64,000 bases of DNA, taken from positions 248,001 to 312,000 of the forward strand of contig NZ_RCHR01000002.1 in the NCBI RefSeq assembly GCF_003665065.1, read 5' to 3'. The position numbers and the translations under genes were made by a program. Below the pieces are notes generated by a model. It searched no databases and was not told the DNA's origin. It saw nothing but the letters and a program-made list of their open reading frames with translations. Below are positions 1 to 8,661 of this stretch, in pieces. Position 1 is the first letter of the stretch; each line of letters begins with the position of its first letter. This DNA is from Oceanobacillus piezotolerans. Its GTDB lineage: Bacteria > Bacillota > Bacilli > Bacillales > Amphibacillaceae.

Positions 1-727
1 AATGAAATGGCAAATATGTCCATATTCCTGTAAAGGACAATTGCAGCACAATCCCCATTCCAATTACTAATACTAGACTTGGATTTTTTAGGTGAAAGAA
101 AAAACCCTCAATGTCCTTACGAAAGGTTTCATTGGTTGGCTCAAAGTTGTGTGACTTTGGCAGGGTAAACAAAACGGCGAATATAAGAACGAAGCCCAGT
201 ATGCCAAAAAAATAAAAGGCGTTTTCCCATGAATATTGATCGGCGATATAACCTGTTATGACCCGACCTGCCATCCCACCCAAAGCATTACTCGATATGT
301 AAAGAGCGGTCGCAACGCCGACGCTTCTCCGATCCATTTCTTCATTTAAGTAGGCAATCGATGCTGCAGGCAACCCTGCAAGTGCAAAGCCTTGAACAAG
401 CCTCCCTACTAAGATAAACCAAAATGAATCGATTAAGGGCAACAGAAAGAATGGAATAACAGAACCAATTAATGAGAATTTAATAAATATGGTTCTTCCT
501 ATTCTATCTGAAAAGAAACCTAATAGTATTAAACCAATGATTAGACCGATAATTGTAAGCGATAAGGAATAGCTTGCTGTATTAATGGAAATACCAAATT
601 CTTCGACAAAAACTGGAAGCAATGGCTGTACCACATACATTGCCGCGAATACGAAAAACGACGCAAATGCCAAGCTAATCGTTATCTTCCAAAAGTAAAA
701 ATCCCCAATGGTATATTTCTCCTGCAT
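1..727 (-). CDS. MFS transporter, partial (C-terminus outside the window)
   Basis: Major facilitator superfamily permease of the arabinose-efflux/YnfM-like type; substrate unknown. The first 242 codons are present and the gene runs off the left edge. The N-terminal helix reads WKITISLAFASFFVFAAMYV, followed by the signature GFFSDRIGRT of the loop between helices 2 and 3. The ATG at 727 is chosen because AGGAAGTGA lies about 11 bases upstream on this strand. It is divergent from a decayed channel fragment whose remains begin inside its upstream region. Family confident, substrate not inferable. Confidence 0.85.
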   Translation of the reverse strand, partial: MQEKYTIGDFYFWKITISLAFASFFVFAAMYVVQPLLPVFVEEFGISINTASYSLSLTIIGLIIGLILLGFFSDRIGRTIFIKFSLIGSVIPFFLLPLIDSFWFILVGRLVQGFALAGLPAASIAYLNEEMDRRSVGVATALYISSNALGGMAGRVITGYIADQYSWENAFYFFGILGFVLIFAVLFTLPKSHNFEPTNETFRKDIEGFFFHLKNPSLVLVIGMGIVLQLSFTGIWTYLPFH

Positions 728-807
728 GCTTTTCTTCACTTCCTGTGTACTGTTATATAAGGTAATCATACAGTATTACTTGTTATACAGTAACGAAAAT
801 TACGAAT

Positions 808-950
808 TTAATAATATGTTCGCAGTAGGGTATGGTAATATGATTCCTATTGGCCCTGTTCGATTCTTCACAATAATCCAATCTGCATTGGGAATGCTAT
901 TGCCCACGGCTTACTTTACGAAAGCATTGGATTCTTTAAAAGATGATTGA
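808..950 (+). pseudogene. Decayed potassium-channel (Ion_trans_2) C-terminal fragment
   Basis: An open frame ending at 950 encodes AVGYGNMIPIGPVRFFTIIQ and then SALGMLLPTAYFTKALD. This matches the selectivity filter (VGYG) and last transmembrane helix of two-TM potassium channels, where a D normally follows VGYG instead of N. The first helix and pore helix are missing, and the upstream codons run into the start and SD of the divergent MFS gene. I read it as the 3' stump of a lost channel gene, not a working protein. A short real protein cannot be fully excluded. Confidence 0.6.
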
Positions 951-972
951 TGAACATTTATAAATTAGAAAT

Positions 973-1013
973 AAAGATAGGTGCAGTCTCAAAACTGGAC
1001 TGCACCTATCTTT
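973..1013. terminator. Bidirectional Rho-independent terminator
   Basis: Perfect 16-bp stem (973-988 with 998-1013) and a 9-base loop. It is followed by a T tract on the plus strand and a weaker one on the minus strand, so it can end cheW transcription and plus-strand transcription. Confidence 0.85.
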
Positions 1014-1022
1014 TTATTGTTA

Positions 1023-1472
1023 TTACTTTGCAGCAACTTCCTCTAATTCCTGCTTCTCCAATGGGTTCACCATTGTATTTAAATCTAAAATCATTAGCAA
1101 ACCATCTTCTAAGTTCGCGACACTCTTTATGAATGTTTCACCTGTACCAGTTGCAATCTGTGGTGCCGGTTCTATCACAGCCTCATCAATATCCATCACC
1201 GCGGTCGCAGCATCAATAATGAATCCAATCTGCATTCCTTGAATATGAACGACCAGTATTCGAGTATCATCAGTCTGCGCCGTTTCATCTACCCATAGCC
1301 GTTCTTTTAAATCAATAATGGGAGTTGTAACCCCACGAATCACTGTGACCCCCTTAATAAAGGCAGAGGTCCTTGGAATCATCGTAATCTCCTGGAGGCG
1401 TTCAATTGAAATTACTTGATCAACGTTCACTGCAAAGGATTGGTCCTGTAGGGTAAAAATAACATATTTCAT
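1023..1472 (-). CDS. cheW: Chemotaxis coupling protein CheW
   Basis: CheW adaptor that joins chemoreceptors to the CheA kinase at the cytoplasmic receptor array. The 149-residue protein is one CheW domain (FTLQDQSFAVNVDQVISIER near the start, then TVIRGVTTPIIDLKERL). A longer frame opens at a TTG at 1487, but GGAGG (1481-1485) lies inside that extension and sits 8 bases before the ATG at 1472, which fixes the start. It follows cheA by 18 bases and is probably co-transcribed from the sigma-D-like promoter upstream of cheA. A strong terminator follows. Confidence 0.95.
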   Translation of the reverse strand: MKYVIFTLQDQSFAVNVDQVISIERLQEITMIPRTSAFIKGVTVIRGVTTPIIDLKERLWVDETAQTDDTRILVVHIQGMQIGFIIDAATAVMDIDEAVIEPAPQIATGTGETFIKSVANLEDGLLMILDLNTMVNPLEKQELEEVAAK

Positions 1473-1490
1473 GTATAAAGCCTCCAATTC

Positions 1491-3530
1491 TTATATAATC
1501 AGTGCATTCGGATCGATAATTAAGGCTACCTCTCCATCACCAAGAATCGTTGCACCAGAAATGGCGAATACATCACGTAAATAGTTGCCTAAGGATTTTA
1601 GTACAACTTCCTTTTGACCGATAAAAGAATCAACAATCAGCCCTGTTAATTTGTCGCCTTTTTTCACTACAACAATCGCAGTATACGTATCAGTATTTTC
1701 ATTCTCTTCTATCGCTGGTACTTGGAAGATATCGCTTAAGGAAACTAGTGGGATAACTTGTCCCCGGAAGTCCATAACAGGTTTTCCATGTGCTGTCATT
1801 ATTTGACTTTCATCAAGCAATACAGTTTCAATAATAGAAGATAACGGTATCGCGTATGTCTCACTACTTACCTTCACTAATAATGTTGCAATGATAGAAA
1901 GTGTAAGTGGCAATTGGATAGAGAAAATACTTCCGCTTCCTTCTTTGGTTTCAATATTTATCTGACCACCAAGGGATTCAATTTTGCTCTTTACAACGTC
2001 TAGACCAACACCACGACCGGAAATATCAGAAACCTTATCCGCTGTACTAAAGCCTGATGCCAGAATAAATTGAGCAATCTCAACATCAGTCATTGACTCT
2101 GCTTCTTCCAACGTGACAAGTCCTTTCTCAATAGCTTTTGCTTGAACCTTGTTACGATTAATCCCTGCTCCGTCGTCCTCAATCTCAATAAACACATGGT
2201 TACCACTGTGATATGCATGAAGTGTTAATTTTCCTTCTTCCGCTTTTCCTGACGCAAGACGTACTTCTGGCTTTTCAATTCCATGGTCCACCGAATTTCG
2301 GATTAAGTGAACAAGTGGGTCACCAATCTCGTCAATAACTGTCCGGTCCAGCTCTGTATCTGCTCCAATGATTTCAAGATTAATCTGCTTATCTAAATCT
2401 TTTGCCAATCCGCGAATCATACGTGGGAAGCGATTAAACACTTGTTCAATAGGTACCATACGCATAGAAAGAATAAGACTTTGCATTTCTGAGGATACCC
2501 TGCTTAAATGCTCGACCGTTTCTTTTAATTCCTGGTTGTCCATTCCTTCAGAGATAACTTCCAATCTACCACGATCAATGACAACCTCTTCAAATATATT
2601 CAATAAGTCATCAATTCGCTCTAGGTTTACACGAATTGTTTTCGTTTGATGGTGCTTCGATTCTTCTTGCGTCGCTTCCTTTTTCTCAGGGTTCTTAACT
2701 TCAACCGCTGCTCTCTCTTTCTCAACTGAGTTCTGTTCTTCCTTCACCCCTGTAGTAGAAAAGCTAGAAACTTCAACATGCTCCACCTCTGAAACTTTGT
2801 AAACCAACGCTTTAATCTTCTCTGCTTCTTCTTTAGTTAGAAAGACAAATGCAAATTCTCCACTAAAGTTTCCTTCCTCAATCTCTTCCACTGCAGGAGT
2901 TGTTTTTATGATTTCTCCCATTTTCTCTATGATTTCAAATACCATATAGGCGCGAGCGCCTTTTAAAATACTATCCTCTGATAGAGAAACAGTCATTAAG
3001 TAACCAAAGAAGCCTTGTTCTTTAGCTTGGTGAATGACCTCCAATTGAAATTCATCCAAATCAATATCCATCTGCTGGGCTGTTTCCATCTCTAATGTAA
3101 CAGCTGCCTCATTTTTTGCAGTAGTTGTGTCTGTTAAATCAGGAGCTGCTTCCCCTTTTTCTACTTGCTGCAAGCGCGCAACAAGCTCTGATACGTCTTT
3201 TTTCCCATCATTCCCATCACTTATGGAACCCACCATGTCCTCTAGGTATTCAATTGCTACGAAAATAATATCAATCACTTCGGTTGTAACCGAAAGTTGG
3301 CGATTACGAATTCGGTCCAGCACATTCTCCATTTTATGTGTTAATGAAGCAATATCTTCATAGCCCATCGTTGCCGCCATCCCTTTTAATGTATGAGCAG
3401 AACGGAAAATTTCATTCACTAAGTCAAGATTTTCTGGTTGTTTCTCTAATTCAAGGATATTATCGTTCACGGCTTGCAAATGCTCACGACTCTCATCCAA
3501 GAAAACGTCTAAATATTGATCCGTATTCAT
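1491..3530 (-). CDS. cheA: Chemotaxis histidine kinase CheA
   Basis: Sensor kinase that autophosphorylates and passes phosphate to CheY and CheB. The 679 residues hold an Hpt domain with the phospho-accepting His46 in AHTLKG, a P2 response-regulator-binding region (about 165-260), a charged linker, a dimerisation domain (about 300-360), an HATPase_c domain with the N box HLIRNSVDHGIE, G1 DDGAGIN and G2 GRGVGLDVV, and a C-terminal CheW-like domain from about 540. Full length for the family. Start ATG at 3530 with AAAGGA upstream. First gene of a cheA-cheW unit that lies apart from any flagellar operon in this window. Confidence 0.97.
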   Translation of the reverse strand: MNTDQYLDVFLDESREHLQAVNDNILELEKQPENLDLVNEIFRSAHTLKGMAATMGYEDIASLTHKMENVLDRIRNRQLSVTTEVIDIIFVAIEYLEDMVGSISDGNDGKKDVSELVARLQQVEKGEAAPDLTDTTTAKNEAAVTLEMETAQQMDIDLDEFQLEVIHQAKEQGFFGYLMTVSLSEDSILKGARAYMVFEIIEKMGEIIKTTPAVEEIEEGNFSGEFAFVFLTKEEAEKIKALVYKVSEVEHVEVSSFSTTGVKEEQNSVEKERAAVEVKNPEKKEATQEESKHHQTKTIRVNLERIDDLLNIFEEVVIDRGRLEVISEGMDNQELKETVEHLSRVSSEMQSLILSMRMVPIEQVFNRFPRMIRGLAKDLDKQINLEIIGADTELDRTVIDEIGDPLVHLIRNSVDHGIEKPEVRLASGKAEEGKLTLHAYHSGNHVFIEIEDDGAGINRNKVQAKAIEKGLVTLEEAESMTDVEIAQFILASGFSTADKVSDISGRGVGLDVVKSKIESLGGQINIETKEGSGSIFSIQLPLTLSIIATLLVKVSSETYAIPLSSIIETVLLDESQIMTAHGKPVMDFRGQVIPLVSLSDIFQVPAIEENENTDTYTAIVVVKKGDKLTGLIVDSFIGQKEVVLKSLGNYLRDVFAISGATILGDGEVALIIDPNALII

Positions 3531-3612
3531 ATGATAATTCCTTTCTAAACTTTATCGTCTACTATGTATACCGTTATATTACTATAAATTTAGTAGCTTT
3601 GACCTACTTTCT

Positions 3613-3638
3613 ATATCGGTCAAAAACTAACTATCTTA
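3613..3638 (-). promoter_or_regulatory. Sigma-D-like promoter for cheA-cheW
   Basis: On the minus strand TAAG (3638-3635), a 14-base spacer and ACCGATAT (3620-3613). The motility sigma-D consensus is TAAA-N15-GCCGATAT, so 3 of 4 and 7 of 8 positions match. It lies about 80 bases before the cheA start. Confidence 0.65.
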
Positions 3639-3673
3639 AAGAACTGACCTAAAAAACATTGCAATTCTGTGTA

Positions 3674-3708
3674 ATAAAAATGCAGGGTTGCAACTAGCAC
3701 CCTGCATT
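3674..3708 (-). terminator. Rho-independent terminator of cheX
   Basis: Ten-bp stem AATGCAGGGT/ACCCTGCATT (3679-3688 and 3699-3708), followed on the minus strand by a short T tract, just after the cheX stop codon. Confidence 0.85.
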
Positions 3709-3717
3709 CTAATTTAA

Positions 3718-4179
3718 TTAATCAATTAATAAATGAATCCCAAGCTTACCAGCTTGTTCAAAATCTGCAGCCATATAAATAGCACTTGAATACCCTGAAA
3801 TGGTTGTATCTCCCTCCATTACAGTTGGTGCCGTAATGTCTGTCTTCAATCCATTCTGGATGATGTTTGTTGAAAGATTGCCTGCAATCATGTTGCCAAG
3901 TTCTCCACTAAAAGAAGTTAACATTTCTCCTTCTAAAAACATCCCAAACATGGATTCTCCTACTGCCTGGAATACGGACTGATCTCCGTCGATAATCAAT
4001 CGTCCTTTTACATCACCTGTGAAACCTATTAATACACCAAATTGAAAATGAATTAATTTGCCAAGTAATTGAGGCTTTGATAGCTTGTGCTGGATTGGTA
4101 CAATCGTTTTTAAAGACGAGCTGGTTCCATTTAATAAATGAAGGACCAAACGATTCCTTTCTTCTACTGATACTGACAT
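3718..4179 (-). CDS. cheX: CheX-family CheY-P phosphatase
   Basis: Member of the CheC/CheX/FliY phosphatase family; CheX dephosphorylates CheY-P and resets the chemotaxis signal. The 153-residue protein keeps the ExxN-type catalytic helix (ELGNMIAGN, about residues 86-94) and the single-centre organisation of CheX rather than the doubled CheC helix. Start ATG at 4179 with AAAGGAGA upstream. It has its own weak sigma-D-like promoter and terminator, so it appears monocistronic between cheA and the regulator gene. Confidence 0.85.
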   Translation of the reverse strand: MSVSVEERNRLVLHLLNGTSSSLKTIVPIQHKLSKPQLLGKLIHFQFGVLIGFTGDVKGRLIIDGDQSVFQAVGESMFGMFLEGEMLTSFSGELGNMIAGNLSTNIIQNGLKTDITAPTVMEGDTTISGYSSAIYMAADFEQAGKLGIHLLID

Positions 4180-4281
4180 CCTATCTTCTCCTTTTGTGCT
4201 TCAGTGTTACTCCTTCAAAAATCCCATCACACAGTAAAGGATTCGATTGTATAAGGTAGTAATTTGGAACTATTTCTTTTA

Positions 4282-4308
4282 ATATCGGATTTTATAAGAG
4301 AAAATGAA
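4282..4308 (-). promoter_or_regulatory. Possible sigma-D-like promoter for cheX
   Basis: Minus-strand TCCGATAT (4289-4282) matches the sigma-D -10 element at 7 of 8 positions. The -35 at the usual 15-base spacing is TTCA (4308-4305), only 2 of 4. The rest of the roughly 300-base gap 4180-4479 holds the SD of cheX and the terminator of the next gene; no further gene was seen. Confidence 0.4.
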
Positions 4309-4449
4309 GAGACTTTGCAAACAATCATGAAAAAACCGTGAGATATTATTGGGATTTTACGAAAAGTTTGAGTAAATGTTCCTATAAACTTTGTCCTAAA
4401 AAATACTTTCGTTTAGATTTGTTTGCAAGGTGTACTCTTTTCTCAATCA

Positions 4450-4481
4450 TAAAAAAAGACCCTCCACTTGGGATAGGTCTT
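4450..4481 (-). terminator. Terminator of the LuxR-type regulator
   Basis: Six-bp stem (4456-4461 with 4476-4481) that overlaps the stop codon, followed on the minus strand by seven T residues. Confidence 0.75.
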
Positions 4482-5121
4482 AGACAGAAATCCATTTCTG
4501 TTTCACAGCCAACACCGCTGCACTTGTTCTATCAGATACATTTAGCTTTTTCAAGATAGAGCTTACATGACTGTTTACTGTGTTGCTTGAGATAAATAGA
4601 TTTTTTGCAATGTTTTCGTTCTTCTCGCCTTTTGCTATTTGCTCGAGTATATTCCACTCCTGCTGTGTTAATAGATTTACTGGTCGTTGTTTCTTCATCG
4701 AGGAGGTCCGTTTAATTGAATAAACGTATTCATCAATTAAAAGGGTTGCAAGACGCGAATGGACATAATTCTCATCGTTTAACATGGCATTAATAGCGAG
4801 GCAAACCTCCACCGTTTCCATTCCATTATAAAAATACCCTTCCAAGCCCATTTCCAAGAATGGGACAACTTGTTCTCGTTCTATAGCAGCTATCCATACA
4901 GCTACTTTGATGTTTTCTTTTTTACAATAAGATATGAGATCAAATACTTCGACTGCTGCATCAATATCAATTATAAGCAGATCACACCTGTTTTGATAAA
5001 AATCTGTTACTTCTTCAGAGGTATAAGCGCGGAAAGTATGCTCTGGTAATTTTTCCTGTAGAATTCCTATAATTGATTCACGAATTAAGCCCTTCTCTTT
5101 AATTAACGCAATATGACTCAT
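4480..5121 (-). CDS. LuxR/NarL-type regulator with a degenerate receiver domain
   Basis: A 213-residue transcription factor: receiver-like domain (1-120) and a C-terminal LuxR-type helix-turn-helix (about 148-210; LTQQEWNILEQIAKGEKNEN, then SSNTVNSHVSSILKKLNVSD). The receiver keeps acidic residues at the usual phospho-site (DIDAAV, Asp52/Asp54) but has K8-E9 where the Mg-binding acidic pair belongs, and N in place of the conserved Lys after beta-5. It may therefore act without phosphorylation. No kinase gene is adjacent. A c-di-GMP-I riboswitch with its own terminator precedes it. SD AGGGG sits about 9 bases before the ATG at 5121. Target genes unknown. Confidence 0.85.
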   Translation of the reverse strand: MSHIALIKEKGLIRESIIGILQEKLPEHTFRAYTSEEVTDFYQNRCDLLIIDIDAAVEVFDLISYCKKENIKVAVWIAAIEREQVVPFLEMGLEGYFYNGMETVEVCLAINAMLNDENYVHSRLATLLIDEYVYSIKRTSSMKKQRPVNLLTQQEWNILEQIAKGEKNENIAKNLFISSNTVNSHVSSILKKLNVSDRTSAAVLAVKQKWISV

Positions 5122-5172
5122 GCTATCATTCCCCTATAATCTATGTTTTTCTGCTAGCAATCACCATGAATC

Positions 5173-5202
5173 AAAAAAACTATTCTCGTATATAAAGAAT
5201 AG
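5173..5202 (-). terminator. Expression-platform terminator of the c-di-GMP riboswitch
   Basis: Minus-strand hairpin CTATTCT/AGAATAG (5202-5196 with 5186-5180) and seven T residues (5179-5173). It lies about 30 bases after the aptamer and about 50 bases before the regulator start codon, which fits transcriptional control of read-through. Confidence 0.8.
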
Positions 5203-5227
5203 CCAAAATAATAAAGTCTATTTATCA

Positions 5228-5310
5228 CTTTTGGCAACCAGGCTATCATAGTCTTTGACCTTAGACCCTTGGCTTTGCGTCCTATTCTTTCGAGATAGTT
5301 TGCCCTTATC
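5228..5310 (-). promoter_or_regulatory. c-di-GMP-I (GEMM-I) riboswitch aptamer
   Basis: Read on the minus strand, the segment has the conserved GEMM-I pieces in order: GGGCAAAC, a stem closed by a GAAA tetraloop (CGAAAG), GGACGCAAAGCC, GGGTCTAA, ATGATAGCC and GGTTGCC. These are the signature elements of the class I cyclic-di-GMP aptamer, including the GACGCAAAGCC ligand-contact segment and the tetraloop with its receptor. It sits in the leader of the LuxR-type regulator, with a terminator hairpin just downstream. Whether ligand turns transcription on or off cannot be told by eye. Confidence 0.93.
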
Positions 5311-5444
5311 AACATGTTGTGATTCTTTTCATATGCTAGTGTACCATAATAAGGAAGTTTTCACTCTATTAAACAACTTAAAATAAGTTGAATTTTATAG
5401 GAAAACTCTTCGTTGTTAAGAATTTTCATTTTTCCTAAAACAAG

Positions 5445-5472
5445 AAAAGAAGGGAAATATTCCCCTTCTTTT
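5445..5472 (-). terminator. Terminator of the methyl-accepting protein gene
   Basis: Ten-bp stem AAAAGAAGGG/CCCTTCTTTT (5445-5454 and 5463-5472), then a T-rich stretch on the minus strand. Confidence 0.85.
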
Positions 5473-7185
5473 TTATAACTTAAATTGACGTACCATTTCA
5501 TTTAATTCCTCAGATAATACTGCAAGCTGTTCAGAGCTTGAAGTTACCTCATCCATGGAACTGCTCGTTTGTTCAGAGGATGCAGCAACCTGCTCAACAC
5601 CAGCAGCAGCCTCTTCAGACACGGAAGCAATTTCATTAATGGATGTATCCATGGATTCCGTATTTACGGTGATATTTGATAGATTATCCGAAATAACCGT
5701 AATATCCTGGACCATTTTCCTAACTGATTGACTAATATTCTCCAGCATATCAGATGTTGTATTAATTTTCTCTGTTCCTTTTTCCACTTCTGTGTAGCCG
5801 CCTTTTAGAGAATCCGTTACATTGCTTGATTCTGTTTGGATATTGCTAACGATGCTTGTAATATCTTGAACGGAATTGGATACTTGTTCTGCTAGTTTAC
5901 GAACTTCATCAGCTACAACCGCAAATCCTCTGCCATGCTCTCCAGCTCGTGCTGCTTCAATTGCTGCATTTAATGCCAATAGATTCGTTTGATCTGCAAT
6001 TTCCTGAATAACCGAAACAAGCTTCGAAATTTGCTGGGATTGTACTTCTAATCCATCCACTTTTGCAACTGCTTCTTTCACTATTTCGTTAATCTTCATC
6101 ATTTGTTGGTTAGAATCTTCCATGAGCTTACTTCCCGTATCCGTTAAATCTAGCACTTTATCAGAGTATAGCTGAATATTCTTCCCACGTTCATTTGCTT
6201 CTTGCACTTCATTAGATAAGACAGTCATCTTAGATGCTAAGTCTGATGCACTGTTTGCCTGAGTTTCTGCCCCAGAAGCCATTTCTTGCATGGTACTTGC
6301 CACTTGATCTGTTCCCTGTTTTACTTCGCTGGCAGCATTCGTTAATTCTTCCCCTTGAGAAGAAAGGGTTGTTGCTGTGTCTTGAATTTTTAAAAGAACT
6401 TCTCTATTTTGTGCAGTCATTTCATTGGTTGCCACTACTAACTGTCCAGCCTCATCCTTAGTTGTAGCTTCAAGAGGTTCTACATTTAACTCGCCTTGAG
6501 AAAGCTGTTTCATCCGGTTCATTACCGCAATGATTGGTTTAGTTATACTACGAGAGGTAATAAGGATAACTGCCACACTAATAATCATAATCACTAGCGT
6601 TACAACTAAACTTAACAAGAAAATATTACTTCCCATTTCTATCATATTGTTCCCAAGTTCTTTAATTATCGCTTCTCTGCCCGCTGCAGCTTCTTTAAAT
6701 TCTCCGGTGATTTCAGTTTCAAGTGGTAATACTTCCGTATCCATTAAGGCCAATGCATACTCTTGGTCGCCATTTTCAAATTCAGTAATCACCGTATCGG
6801 TTAGGGTACCCCACTCGATTTTTTTATTAATAAGCTCTTTCGTTTGCTCACTATCATTTAATCCTAGTAATTGATTCTCTAATTCTATCGTTTCTTCGGT
6901 TGATAAGACAAACTGATCACGGAGGGCAGGATCTTCGTATAAAAGATACCCGCGCAGCAATGCCGTTCTTTCCGCCATATTTAATGCTAGCTGCTCATCT
7001 AATATTAATAATTCCAGCTGATAATCTATAATTTCCTCTGTATCTTTATTTAATTTGTAGATAGCAAAAATATTAAATAACGACAATAGCATAAATAATA
7101 TATTTACCGTTAAAAACCCAGCTAATAGTTTCGAGCGAATACTTTTAAATTGAAATCGCTTGTTCACTTTCTTTTTTCTTTTCAT
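5473..7185 (-). CDS. Membrane methyl-accepting chemotaxis protein
   Basis: Transmembrane chemoreceptor of 570 residues. Layout: basic cytoplasmic N-terminus, TM1 (about 20-43), an extracytoplasmic helical sensor (about 45-185, four-helix-bundle-like), TM2 (about 187-212), HAMP, then a long signalling coiled coil with the hairpin [20 protein letters not shown] and [20 protein letters not shown]. The ligand is unknown. A GTG at 7194 opens the frame, but GAGGTG overlaps it and is better placed for the ATG at 7185. A sigma-D-like promoter lies upstream and a terminator downstream, so it is probably monocistronic and expressed with the motility genes. Confidence 0.93.
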   Translation of the reverse strand: MKRKKKVNKRFQFKSIRSKLLAGFLTVNILFMLLSLFNIFAIYKLNKDTEEIIDYQLELLILDEQLALNMAERTALLRGYLLYEDPALRDQFVLSTEETIELENQLLGLNDSEQTKELINKKIEWGTLTDTVITEFENGDQEYALALMDTEVLPLETEITGEFKEAAAGREAIIKELGNNMIEMGSNIFLLSLVVTLVIMIISVAVILITSRSITKPIIAVMNRMKQLSQGELNVEPLEATTKDEAGQLVVATNEMTAQNREVLLKIQDTATTLSSQGEELTNAASEVKQGTDQVASTMQEMASGAETQANSASDLASKMTVLSNEVQEANERGKNIQLYSDKVLDLTDTGSKLMEDSNQQMMKINEIVKEAVAKVDGLEVQSQQISKLVSVIQEIADQTNLLALNAAIEAARAGEHGRGFAVVADEVRKLAEQVSNSVQDITSIVSNIQTESSNVTDSLKGGYTEVEKGTEKINTTSDMLENISQSVRKMVQDITVISDNLSNITVNTESMDTSINEIASVSEEAAAGVEQVAASSEQTSSSMDEVTSSSEQLAVLSEELNEMVRQFKL

Positions 7186-7217
7186 TTCTTCCACCTCAAT
7201 CGATTAATCTAACTTTA

Positions 7218-7244
7218 CTATCGGATATATAAAAATTTTATGTA
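7218..7244 (-). promoter_or_regulatory. Sigma-D-like promoter for the methyl-accepting protein
   Basis: Minus-strand TACA (7244-7241), a 15-base spacer and TCCGATAG (7225-7218). This matches 3 of 4 and 6 of 8 positions of the sigma-D consensus with ideal spacing, about 33 bases before the start codon. Confidence 0.5.
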
Positions 7245-7443
7245 TAGGGTGGAAATATCTCATAATTTTTAGATTATACCCCGCTTGAATACCGAACAGG
7301 TTTCAAATATTGAAACAGAAGTGCTCTCCATTGCATCGGTTCTGAAGATAATTTAAGGTGGACGTAAGGCATGAACTTTTCCTCTTTATAAAGTTTTCTT
7401 GCCTGTATGAGGAAAACAGCAACTAAAAAGGAGATGGTTTCAG

Positions 7444-8376
7444 GTGACAAATAGAGTAAAACTTGGTAAATCGGATTTAGTTGTCAACCCTATCGGATTA
7501 GGTACAAACGCAGTAGGCGGTCACAACCTTTACCCGAACTTAGATGAAGAAACTGGTAAAGAATTGGTTCATACTGCCATTAATAATGGTTTGAATTTTT
7601 TAGACACCGCCTTTTTATATGGCCCAGGCCGTTCTGAAGAATTACTTGGTGAAGTAGTAAAGGAGAGCGGAAAACGTTCCGAACTTGTACTTGCTACGAA
7701 AATCGGACCAAAATTTGTAGGCAATGAAATGGTGATGGATAATAATCCTTCCTTTTTAAAAGAAGAAGTAGAGAAGAGTTTGGAACGTCTTCAAACAGAC
7801 TATATTGACTTAATGTACCTTCATTATCCAGATGAAAACACACCAAAAGCAGAAGCGGTTGGTGCGTTATACGAATTGAAACAAGAAGGAAAAATCCGAG
7901 TAATTGGATTATCAAACTTCTCTCCTGAGCAAGTGAAAGATGCAAACCAAGACGGATACGTTGATGTGTTCCAAGGTGAATATAATCTTTTAAATCGAGA
8001 GGCGGAAAAAGAATTGTTTCCATACTTAGAACAGCAAAATATTTCCTTTGTTCCTTATTTCCCACTAGCTTCCGGTCTATTAGCTGGAAAATATAACAAG
8101 GATTCCAAGTTTGATGATTTTCGTAAGGGCTTGCCATACTTCCAGGGAGAGGCATTCCTTGAAAACCTGGAAAAAGTAGATAAGATCCGCAGCATCGCAA
8201 ATACGAAAGAAGCAGAAGTAGCTCATGTTGTACTTGCTTGGTATTTAACCAGAGATGTCATTGATGCGATTATTCCTGGAGCTAAACGCAGCGACCAAGT
8301 TCTTAGCAACCTGAAAACATTAGATGTGAAATTGACACAAGCAGAAATCGATGAGATTGATCAAATTTTTGCTTAG
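7444..8376 (+). CDS. iolS: Aldo/keto reductase, IolS (AKR11A) type
   Basis: NADPH-dependent aldo/keto reductase of 310 residues. The N-terminus ([20 protein letters not shown] and then GHNLYPNL) is very close to B. subtilis IolS as I recall it. Catalytic tetrad pieces are visible: D and Y in [10 protein letters not shown] in ATKIGP and H in YLHYPD. Start is GTG at 7444 with AAGGAGA about 10 bases upstream. It stands alone here, with no inositol genes in the window, so an inositol role is not supported by context. Substrate unknown. Confidence 0.85.
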   Translation: MTNRVKLGKSDLVVNPIGLGTNAVGGHNLYPNLDEETGKELVHTAINNGLNFLDTAFLYGPGRSEELLGEVVKESGKRSELVLATKIGPKFVGNEMVMDNNPSFLKEEVEKSLERLQTDYIDLMYLHYPDENTPKAEAVGALYELKQEGKIRVIGLSNFSPEQVKDANQDGYVDVFQGEYNLLNREAEKELFPYLEQQNISFVPYFPLASGLLAGKYNKDSKFDDFRKGLPYFQGEAFLENLEKVDKIRSIANTKEAEVAHVVLAWYLTRDVIDAIIPGAKRSDQVLSNLKTLDVKLTQAEIDEIDQIFA

Positions 8377-8385
8377 GTGATGAAT

Positions 8386-8414
8386 AGGAAAAGCTTTTGG
8401 CTTTTCCTTTTTTT
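8386..8414 (+). terminator. Terminator of the aldo/keto reductase gene
   Basis: Nine-bp stem AGGAAAAGC/GCTTTTCCT (8386-8394 and 8400-8408) followed by a T run. The following stretch to 8661 has no gene; a TATAAT at 8618-8623 may be the -10 of the next gene. Confidence 0.9.
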
Positions 8415-8661
8415 AATTGTTGGAAAAAATCCTTTGTGACGCTTTCACTACCGCCCCATTCCCTTCGACCATCACAGCAATCCTGACCGATTCTCATTAG
8501 GGCAAAACAAAAAATCACCGCTATAATTCGACTTGATTCATTAAAAATCAAAATTTATAAGACCCAAAATAAACATTTTTCTACCTCTTACGACTTTTCA
8601 AATAAATACCAACATATTATAATGGGTTGAAAGCGAATTCAACTAAGGAGGAGAAATAGTA

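Noticed and set aside
7395-7443. Sigma-B-like GTTTTC...GGAAAA before the aldo/keto reductase gene
   Set aside because: The -10 match is poor and the two halves form an inverted repeat, so it could equally be a chance hairpin.
7694-8200. Long minus-strand frame opposite the aldo/keto reductase
   Set aside because: It is an antisense shadow of a well-conserved gene, with no SD and no domain.
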